Shown here: piece by piece, positions 1 through 4,899 of the stretch
How the letters are laid out: every line of letters begins with the position of its first letter
Numbering within the stretch: position 1 is the stretch's first letter
Assembly (NCBI GenBank): GCA_005879015.1
Contig: VBMC01000182.1
Coordinates: 1 to 5,798, forward strand
Source: Methanobacteriota archaeon
GTDB taxonomy: Archaea > Thermoplasmatota > Thermoplasmata > RBG-16-68-12
Length of the DNA stretch: 5,798 nucleotides
Direction: 5' to 3'
The notes under the pieces: generated by a model
What the model saw: the letters and a program-made list of their open reading frames with translations, nothing else
What the model was told of the DNA's origin: nothing
The model's database searches: none
Made by a program: the position numbers and the translations under genes

Positions 1-150
1 AACCCTTCCACGGGCCCTGCCTAGGTTTCGGAGCGTCCCGGTGGAGAGGTCATCGATCACCGTCACCTCGTTCCGTGCGACGAGGTGTTCGACCAGATGG
101 GATCCGATGAAGCCCGCGCCACCCGTCACGAGGATTCGCGCGCCTTCCAT
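1..150 (-). CDS. NAD-dependent epimerase/dehydratase (extended SDR, GalE/RmlB-like), N-terminal fragment
   Basis: Only the first 50 codons are present; the gene continues past base 1. The reverse-strand reading starts [20 protein letters not shown]. It shows the Rossmann nucleotide-binding motif TGGAGFIG at residues 9-16, followed at 31-38 by VIDDLSTG, the end of beta-2. The Asp pair in that position is the usual mark of NAD rather than NADP binding in extended SDRs. VIDDLSTG is typical of UDP-glucose 4-epimerase-like enzymes, which interconvert nucleotide sugars in the cytoplasm for glycan or cell-surface synthesis. The exact substrate cannot be told because the catalytic YxxxK and the C-terminal substrate domain lie outside the window. 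The start is the ATG at 148-150; Met is followed within a few residues by beta-1, as usual for the family, and a box-A-like element lies 32 nt upstream. The neighbouring SDR on the same strand ends 77 nt upstream, so co-transcription is possible but an independent promoter is visible. Confidence 0.9.
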   Translation of the reverse strand, partial: MEGARILVTGGAGFIGSHLVEHLVARNEVTVIDDLSTGTLRNLGRARGRV

Positions 151-175
151 TTCTTCCGCACGCACGGAGAGGTTT

Positions 176-184
176 GGTATAACG
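176..184 (-). promoter_or_regulatory. Putative archaeal TATA box (box A) of the epimerase gene
   Basis: On the minus strand the sequence GGAAACGTTATACC precedes the epimerase start. TTATACC begins 32 nt before the A of the ATG, and the purine-rich GGAAAC directly 5' of it resembles a BRE. This spacing would put transcription start at or next to the start codon, giving a leaderless mRNA. It is the best-looking of the five boxes in the window. The call rests on spacing and AT-richness in an otherwise GC-rich gap; no transcript data are available. Confidence 0.55.
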
Positions 185-227
185 TTTCCGTTCCGTGATG
201 ATTCGTCGAGGGCGAATTCCCCGCCCG

Positions 228-1109
228 TCAGGGAGGCGTTCCTCGGCCCTCATCAGTTCCGAGCCCGGCGAGCTTCACGCTGACGTCGTACAGTCGGCGA
301 GCGACGGCGGGATCTTGGGCCTCGCGGGACGGAGCCTGGACCTGTCGATTCACGAAATACTGTCCGGTCAGATTCGCCACGGTCGGCGACGCGACGAGGA
401 AGATCGGCGTCTCCGCCCCCTTTGCGGGGCTCTTGAAAAACATCCGGACGAAACGGAAGGCCTTCGGAATCTCCGTAGAGGCGAGGTTCGTCTTGATGAC
501 GCCCGGATGGGCCGCGTTCACGGTCACGCCGGTCCCCGCGAGTCGCCGCCCGTATTCCACCGTGAACAAGATCTGCGCGAGCTTCGACTGGCCGTACGCC
601 TTGTACCCCTTGTACGCGCGTTCCCCCTGAAGGTTGTCGAAATCGATCGTCGCGCCCTTGTGTGCGCTCGATGCGACGTTCACGATCCGCGACGGCGTGG
701 AGGCGAGCAACAGGTCCAGGAGCAGATGGCTAAGCAAGAAACCGCCCAGATAGTTCACGGCGAACTGCAGCTCGAGGCCGTCCGGCGTGGTCATCCGTTC
801 CCGGGTGAAGATGCCCGCGTTGTTCACGAGGGCGTCGAGTCGCCGATAGTCTTGGGTGAACTCCTCGGCGAACGAGACAATCGATGCCTGGCTCGCCAGG
901 TCGACGATCATCAACGTGACCTTCGGGTTCTTGGAGTCCCGGACGATCTCTTGCTGGGCCTCCCCGCCCCGAGCCGCGTCCCGGCATGCAAGGACGACGG
1001 TCCCGCCGAGCCGGGCGAGCCCGAGGGCGGTCGCCTTGCCGATCCCAGAGGTTGCGCCCGTGACGACCCAGACTCGGTCTTGCAGCGGCGTCGTCCCAAT
1101 CGCGGCCAT
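228..1109 (-). CDS. Short-chain dehydrogenase/reductase, retinol-dehydrogenase-like
   Basis: This is a complete 293-residue classical SDR, probably a soluble NADP(H)-dependent alcohol/carbonyl oxidoreductase; the substrate is unknown. Visible motifs in order are the glycine-rich TGATSGIG at 17-24, ACRD at 41-44 (Arg43 after beta-2 favours NADP), DLAS at 70-73, NNAG at 96-99, Asn119 in the NYLG segment, the catalytic serine in VASSAH (most likely Ser148), and YGQSK with Tyr172 and Lys176. AHPGV follows, as is usual in the family. The roughly 24-residue Ser-to-Tyr gap and the segment preceding YxxxK match the retinol dehydrogenase/WWOX type, whose gap is longer than in most classical SDRs. The C-terminal part, with GQYF and a late Asp-Pro-Ala-Val-Ala-Arg-Arg-Leu run, also fits that group. 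There is no TM anchor at the N-terminus, unlike vertebrate RDHs. The ATG start is preceded by GGAGGT only 1 nt away, too close for a normal Shine-Dalgarno; a box-A-like element 30 nt upstream suggests a leaderless message. The gene is divergent from the 7-TM/DUF835 gene. Confidence 0.93.
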   Translation of the reverse strand: MAAIGTTPLQDRVWVVTGATSGIGKATALGLARLGGTVVLACRDAARGGEAQQEIVRDSKNPKVTLMIVDLASQASIVSFAEEFTQDYRRLDALVNNAGIFTRERMTTPDGLELQFAVNYLGGFLLSHLLLDLLLASTPSRIVNVASSAHKGATIDFDNLQGERAYKGYKAYGQSKLAQILFTVEYGRRLAGTGVTVNAAHPGVIKTNLASTEIPKAFRFVRMFFKSPAKGAETPIFLVASPTVANLTGQYFVNRQVQAPSREAQDPAVARRLYDVSVKLAGLGTDEGRGTPP

Positions 1110-1132
1110 GACCTCCGATGGATGGCCGCCCT

Positions 1133-1140
1133 GCCTAAAT
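1133..1140 (-). promoter_or_regulatory. Putative archaeal TATA box of the SDR gene
   Basis: The minus strand reads ATTTAGGC, with the first T 30 nt before the A of the SDR start codon. The same TTTAGGC core occurs on the opposite strand at 1222-1228, 32 nt before the divergent DUF835 gene. The shared core and matching spacing support both as box A elements. Inference from position and composition only. Confidence 0.5.
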
Positions 1141-1154
1141 GAGTTGTCCTCCTA

Positions 1155-1182
1155 CGGGAGCGGGGAATCCCGTCGCGGGAGC
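1155..1182 (+). repeat. Short direct repeat with an intervening inverted copy in the divergent promoter region
   Basis: CGGGAGC occurs at 1155-1161 and again at 1176-1182, exactly 21 bp apart (two helical turns). Between them TCCCG at 1168-1172 is the reverse complement of the CGGGA core, so it can pair with either copy. The element lies between the two outward-facing promoters (1133-1140 and 1221-1228), a sensible place for a shared operator. Such short GC-rich matches also arise by chance in DNA of this composition, so confidence is low. Confidence 0.25.
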
Positions 1183-1220
1183 CGCCTTCATCCTCAAATT
1201 CGAGAGTCTCGGGCAAGGTC

Positions 1221-1228
1221 TTTTAGGC
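1221..1228 (+). promoter_or_regulatory. Putative archaeal TATA box of the 7-TM/DUF835 gene
   Basis: TTTTAGGC begins 33 nt before the ATG at 1254, and no Shine-Dalgarno-like sequence lies in the 20 nt before the ATG. The spacing predicts a leaderless transcript starting at or very near the start codon. The TTTAGGC core is identical to that upstream of the divergent SDR gene. Confidence 0.55.
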
Positions 1229-1253
1229 GCTGCCTCGGCTCCGCACCTGCCGC

Positions 1254-2852
1254 ATGGTCGAAGCCTCCCAATGGTACTCTCTCATTTCGATCGCGAGCAG
1301 CTCCGTCGCAGTCGCCGTCTCCGCCTACGTCGTCCGCAAGATTCCGAACCGCCGCGCGGGGGACACGTTTGTCCTGGCGATGGTCTTCTTCGTCCTCGCG
1401 GGTACGTTTGCGGAACTGCTCCGTACTTCCACCTTGAACTACTACGGCTCGAACAGCGGGCCTGTGGCGATCGCCCGGTTGTTCTACTTCTTCCACATGC
1501 TCGCGGTCGGCTTCACCGCCTCGTTCATCGGACAATACTTCCTCGGATTCGAACTGATGCGGCGACGCGTCGTGAACCTCTTCCTGCAGGTCTCGGTTCT
1601 TGTGGTCGCAGTCGGGGTCACGACGCAGGTTAACACCGTGTCGGACTACTACGGGGGCATAGGCGTCCACGTCGCGGACGCTTCCGCCACCGGCAGCCTC
1701 GTCCTGTTCGCGACGATCTTCATGTCGACCGCCCTCGCGGTCCTTGCACGCACGTTGGTCCGGAACAAAGATCCGATCGTCCGGAAGCAGACGCTTCTAA
1801 TGACCGCGGGCGTCGTGATCCACGGGGTGGGCGCGGAGACGTATGCGTTCTCAAAGATCTTCTTGCACATCTATCCGCCGCCCTTTCTCACGGTCACCGC
1901 CCTCACGATGGCGGTGCTGTTCGCGACCGCCGTCTTACGGTACCAGATGCTGGTCGTCACGCCGCAAAAGGAGGAGCCGATGGCCCTCCCGCGTCGCTTC
2001 AATTTGAAGGACGGCCGCGCGTACTTGTTTCGGGAGCGGAGGCCAAAACTCGTCTTCTTGGCGCTGGCGGAGGCGGTTCGGCACGGGTCGATCGGACTTG
2101 TGATCACACGCCGCGCACCCATGGAGGTGCGGGAAGACTATGACCTGCCGCTTACCCCGATCGTCTGGCTCACGTCCTCGCTCGGACAGAATCGGCTAAC
2201 TCCGATGCCACCGGAGATGCTGGAGCGGGTCGTCCGCGACTTCGTCACCAAGCAACCGAACGCCGTCGTCGCGCTCGAAGGGGTGGAATACATGTCGAAC
2301 TACGTGAGCTCGGAGAGGCTCGTCCGTTGCCTCCACACCGTGCGGGACTTGGTGACCTCCGGTGGGGGCGTCTTGTTGATGAGCGCCGACCTCGGTTCCG
2401 TCCAGGAGCCAATCACGTCCACGCTGGAACGGGACTTCGAACCCCTCGAGTTGCCAGCGAACGTCGGTCGCGGTGTCGAGGACGTCTTCGTGATCGACGG
2501 CTCCGGGGTCTTGCTCACCCATGCCTCCCGTGTCGAGGAGAGCGACACCGATCCAGACGTGATGGCCGGCATGCTCACGGCAATCATGAACTTCGCTCGC
2601 GTCTCGTTCGCGGAAGGCTCGGATGAGCTGCGGCGGCTCGAGCTCGGCCAGAAGACGGTCGTGATCGAGCGGAGCCCGCGTTTCATCCTCGCGGTCGCCG
2701 TCGCCGGTTCGGCTCCTGCGGAGATGCGGGACGAGATGAGGGTCTTCTTGGAGCGCGCCGAGCGCCGGTACGGGCCCATGATGGCCCGATGGTCCGGCGA
2801 GGTCGGGGAGGTGGCCGGGTTGCAGGCCATGACCAGTCGCCTGTTCCTGTGA
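1254..2852 (+). CDS. 7-TM receptor-like protein with DUF835 and C-terminal roadblock/longin-like domain
   Basis: This complete 532-residue protein is probably a membrane sensor or signalling scaffold; its ligand and output are unknown. About seven hydrophobic helices lie near residues 7-27, 37-57, 71-98, 107-127, 145-166, 178-198 and 209-229, the layout of the 7-TM sensor modules found in front of archaeal and bacterial histidine kinases. Basic residues at 167-178 and after 229 put the C-terminal part in the cytoplasm. Residues about 255-397 match DUF835: GLVITRRAP (281-289), IVWLTS (303-308), VVALEGVEYM (338-347) and VLLMSADLGSVQEP (373-386), the last two resembling a RecA-like or KaiC-derived strand pattern. 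Residues about 408-515 have DVFVIDGSGVLLTH, then MAGMLTAIMNFARVSF, then strands and a final helix, which fits the roadblock/LC7-longin type often seen in Thermoplasmata signalling proteins. There is no HisKA/HATPase, receiver or HAMP domain. The ATG at 1254 is backed by a box A 33 nt upstream. Fold of the last domain is inferred; 7-TM plus DUF835 is much firmer. Confidence 0.88.
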   Translation: MVEASQWYSLISIASSSVAVAVSAYVVRKIPNRRAGDTFVLAMVFFVLAGTFAELLRTSTLNYYGSNSGPVAIARLFYFFHMLAVGFTASFIGQYFLGFELMRRRVVNLFLQVSVLVVAVGVTTQVNTVSDYYGGIGVHVADASATGSLVLFATIFMSTALAVLARTLVRNKDPIVRKQTLLMTAGVVIHGVGAETYAFSKIFLHIYPPPFLTVTALTMAVLFATAVLRYQMLVVTPQKEEPMALPRRFNLKDGRAYLFRERRPKLVFLALAEAVRHGSIGLVITRRAPMEVREDYDLPLTPIVWLTSSLGQNRLTPMPPEMLERVVRDFVTKQPNAVVALEGVEYMSNYVSSERLVRCLHTVRDLVTSGGGVLLMSADLGSVQEPITSTLERDFEPLELPANVGRGVEDVFVIDGSGVLLTHASRVEESDTDPDVMAGMLTAIMNFARVSFAEGSDELRRLELGQKTVVIERSPRFILAVAVAGSAPAEMRDEMRVFLERAERRYGPMMARWSGEVGEVAGLQAMTSRLFL

Positions 2853-2889
2853 TGCCCCCACAGACTGAGTTCGCTTCGAAACGCAAGGG

Positions 2890-2896
2890 TTATGCC
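2890..2896 (+). promoter_or_regulatory. Putative archaeal TATA box of the beta-helix gene
   Basis: TTATGCC starts 33 nt before the ATG at 2923, with the purine-rich CGAAACGCAAGGG directly upstream. The 70-nt gap after the DUF835 stop is otherwise GC-rich, and no Shine-Dalgarno sequence precedes the ATG. The element suggests the beta-helix gene has its own leaderless transcript, although read-through from the DUF835 gene cannot be excluded. Confidence 0.45.
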
Positions 2897-2922
2897 GAGC
2901 CGGCCGGGTTGTCAGCTGGGCC

Positions 2923-4296
2923 ATGGAGGTGCGGCCCTCCGTCGCCTCCCCGGGTCCCACCTCCTTTCCCCAGGTCGGATCTCATCTGGTGTGGTTCGAC
3001 AAGGGCGCGAACCTCTTTCGACGGCGGAACCTGATCACCGGGACCGACGAATTCTCGCAAGGGGATGGCGCGGCCGTCGTCCAATGCGCGATCGACGCCC
3101 TCCCGTCCGACAGGGGGGGAATCATTTGGATCACGGAGGACCTCGACGCCACGGACGGGTTCGTGACGATCAGCAAGGATAGCGTTTCCCTGGTCGCGCT
3201 CCGGGATCCTCCGCCTCGGTACTGGAACATCCCGCGGCCGCATATCCAGAAGATTCAGTACACCGGCAATGTCCGCGGCGGATTGTTGCAAGGGTTGCAC
3301 TGTCGTGAGCTCCAGTTCGACGGGAGCGGGAACCAGCAGATGATGGTCCTTCGCGACATCTCGATGCACCCGACCGCGCAGCCGAACCAGCAAGGCCTCC
3401 GCTTCCTCGGGAGCGCCGGGTACATGCAGTACATCGAGATCCAGAACCTGAAGGTCGCCCTATCCGGGACCGGGGCCGACTACGCGGCGATCGAATTCGG
3501 AAACGGGAATCCGGGCTTTGGGCACATCACGTTCAGCGGGAACACGAGCATCGAGATGGAGCACGACGGTGCGGGGTCTCCGGTGGCGATCAAGGTGTCC
3601 ACGGGTGCACAGACCGGCACCCCGATCCGATTCGAGAATCTCTCCGTCGTCGACCAATCGGCCCGGACCTCGGGAGACGGGATCCGGCCGATCCTGATGC
3701 AAACGCAGTCGGAGATCAGCAAAGGCTTGCGTCAGATGAACATCGACCGGTTCTTCTTCGAGCAGCACTACGCGCCCGCGCACACGATTGTGACGATCGA
3801 ACCGGCGTCCGTGACGGGGGCGTGTTGGTTCGTCCTCACGATCGATGAGCTCGCGATTTCGGACGAGATCGGAAAGACGGTCACCCTGATCGACAACGGA
3901 AACGCGCGTTGGATGTCCCGCGAACAGTTCGTGCGGGTGAACGGCGGGTACAAGGGTGGCGTGGGCCGTGTGGCCCTGGGTAACCTGAACCCGCATGAGT
4001 ACTTCCGGGTCTACCTGGGCAACATCTCCGGCGTGACGCCGTTCGGCAAGTTGGCGACGCCGTTCTTCGAGTCGACGCCCATGTCCTTCGTCGGGGCGGG
4101 CGGGACAGGTGCCTCCCCGACGACCGGGGAATACGTGGTTGTCACGACGCCGGTCGTCGTGACGTCGACGGCCCCCTGGTCCTTGAAGGACTCCGCGGGG
4201 AATCTCATTGAGACGGTCCCCGCGACGGAAGCACGGACGGTGCCTCTCGGTTATCGAGTCCAGTTCCCGACAGGAATCCCGTCGATCTTCGCCTGA
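2923..4296 (+). CDS. Right-handed parallel beta-helix protein (pectate-lyase/tail-spike-like fold)
   Basis: This is a complete 457-residue protein whose function I do not recognise. Residues about 22-92 follow the entry pattern of many viral and archaeal beta-helix proteins: a WFDKG/LFRRRNLITGTDEF lead-in, then GDGAAVVQCAIDALPSDRGG (47-66), comparable to the common GTDAA-xx-IQAAIDAL-xx-GG, then short strands IIWI, FVTI and VSLVALR. Residues about 110-350 are a run of short beta-strands with Asn/Gly/Asp turns (e.g. LQFDGS, IEIQNLKVA, ITFSGNTSIEME, IRFENLSVV, MNIDRFFF, LTIDELAIS, FVRVNGGYKGG), as in stacked helix coils. From about 390 a Gly-rich linker (GAGGTGAS) leads to a Val/Thr-rich beta domain ending in LGYRVQFPTG, like the C-terminal caps of tail-fibre-type proteins. 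There is no signal peptide or TM segment, so secretion by the Sec route is not indicated. No carbohydrate-lyase catalytic residues can be assigned. It could be a domesticated viral receptor-binding protein or a cytoplasmic/cell-surface beta-helix of unknown role. The start is set by the box A 33 nt upstream. Confidence 0.75.
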   Translation: MEVRPSVASPGPTSFPQVGSHLVWFDKGANLFRRRNLITGTDEFSQGDGAAVVQCAIDALPSDRGGIIWITEDLDATDGFVTISKDSVSLVALRDPPPRYWNIPRPHIQKIQYTGNVRGGLLQGLHCRELQFDGSGNQQMMVLRDISMHPTAQPNQQGLRFLGSAGYMQYIEIQNLKVALSGTGADYAAIEFGNGNPGFGHITFSGNTSIEMEHDGAGSPVAIKVSTGAQTGTPIRFENLSVVDQSARTSGDGIRPILMQTQSEISKGLRQMNIDRFFFEQHYAPAHTIVTIEPASVTGACWFVLTIDELAISDEIGKTVTLIDNGNARWMSREQFVRVNGGYKGGVGRVALGNLNPHEYFRVYLGNISGVTPFGKLATPFFESTPMSFVGAGGTGASPTTGEYVVVTTPVVVTSTAPWSLKDSAGNLIETVPATEARTVPLGYRVQFPTGIPSIFA

Positions 4297-4313
4297 AGCC
4301 TTGCTCGGCGAAG
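4287..4313. other. Inverted repeat at the convergent gene ends
   Basis: CTTCGCC at 4287-4293 and GGCGAAG at 4307-4313 form a perfect 7-bp stem with a 13-nt loop. The stem begins in the last codons of the beta-helix gene and ends 14 nt before the stop of the convergent DinB gene. A competing 5-bp stem, GCCTT/AAGGC, spans 4298-4315. There is no T-tract on either side, so this is not a canonical intrinsic or archaeal T-rich terminator; it might influence 3' ends of both converging transcripts, or be chance. Confidence 0.3.
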
Positions 4314-4327
4314 GCGGACCGAATTCC

Positions 4328-4846
4328 CTACGACGGGCCGGGGTCCCCTTTCATCGCGAGGCGCACGTCGATCCAGGTCATCTCGGGCGGCTCGACGTCG
4401 ATTTGCCAGAACAGCGCGATCAGCTCGCCGATGTGGTGCGCCTGCTCGAACGTCACTTGCATCAGGGCATCCTGCAAGGGATGCGATCGTTCCTTCCATT
4501 CCGGCTTCACGTGGCGGCTGAGGTCCTTGTCCTTCAGACCCGCTAGGAAGGACGCCTCCTTCGCGATGATCTTCTCGAGATAGGCCCGGAGCGGATCCAT
4601 CGATGGGACTTCGTCGAAATCTTTCTCGCGCATCGCCGGGTCCGCGGAGGTACCCTGCGCGGTCACGTTCAGCCAGCCGTCATGGACGGAGAGGATGTGG
4701 TGGAAGATGTTCTTCATCGAGCCGTGCGTCGCTTCGCGGTTCTTCACGAGCTCGTCTCGCGGGAGTTTCGCGAGGGCCTCGCCGTAGTCGCGCAAGACCC
4801 GCCAGTTGTATTGGTAGATGGATCGGAGGTCCGCCGTCGTGGTCAT
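4328..4846 (-). CDS. DinB/YfiT-fold family protein (probable metal-binding four-helix bundle)
   Basis: This 172-residue protein has the length and helical make-up of the DinB superfamily, whose members are four-helix bundles, often dimeric. Some act as metal-dependent thiol S-transferases or hydrolases with bacillithiol, mycothiol or glutathione; the role here is not known. Helix 2 carries HGSMKNIFHHILSVHDGWL (41-59), where His50 sits at the first family metal-ligand position and Trp58 at the usual aromatic. The second ligand motif, normally H-x3-H followed by xG, appears as FEQAHHIGEL (133-142): His138 is in place, but the position four residues before it is Glu134. The C-terminus has FWQIDVEPPEMTWID (146-160), which caps the last helix. 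I start the gene at the ATG at 4844-4846, not at an in-frame ATG nine codons upstream (4871-4873), because that upstream ATG lies inside the TTTATGAT box A. It is convergent with the beta-helix gene (31-nt gap), and 53 nt separate it from the membrane protein gene upstream. Confidence 0.85.
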   Translation of the reverse strand: MTTTADLRSIYQYNWRVLRDYGEALAKLPRDELVKNREATHGSMKNIFHHILSVHDGWLNVTAQGTSADPAMREKDFDEVPSMDPLRAYLEKIIAKEASFLAGLKDKDLSRHVKPEWKERSHPLQDALMQVTFEQAHHIGELIALFWQIDVEPPEMTWIDVRLAMKGDPGPS

Positions 4847-4868
4847 GTCGCGCCATACGACCGGGGAA

Positions 4869-4876
4869 ATCATAAA
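4869..4876 (-). promoter_or_regulatory. Putative archaeal TATA box of the DinB-family gene
   Basis: The minus strand reads CCTTTATGATTTCC just upstream of the gene, the only AT-rich stretch in the 53-nt gap. TTTATGAT starts 30 nt before the ATG at 4846, the same spacing as the other four boxes in the window. It contains the alternative upstream ATG (4871-4873), so that ATG would not be within the mRNA if the box is real. Confidence 0.5.
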
Positions 4877-4899
4877 GGATTCCGCCGGTGCCGCGAGAA

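Noticed and set aside
1110..1116. GGAGGT before the SDR start as a Shine-Dalgarno site
   Set aside because: Only 1 nt separates it from the ATG, too close for ribosome positioning; other genes in the window have none, and a box A at the leaderless distance is present.
195..1142. A 315-residue plus-strand open frame opposite the SDR gene
   Set aside because: Arg-rich antisense shadow in GC-rich DNA; the opposite strand has a complete SDR with all motifs intact.
2196..2960. A 254-residue minus-strand open frame opposite the DUF835 gene
   Set aside because: His/Arg/Asp-rich composition without domain-like patterns; antisense to the well-supported DUF835 coding sequence.
2890..3393. Antisense open frame of 167 residues over the beta-helix gene (and a similar one at 3460-3996)
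   Set aside because: Compositional shadow of codon bias in the plus-strand gene; no recognisable motif.
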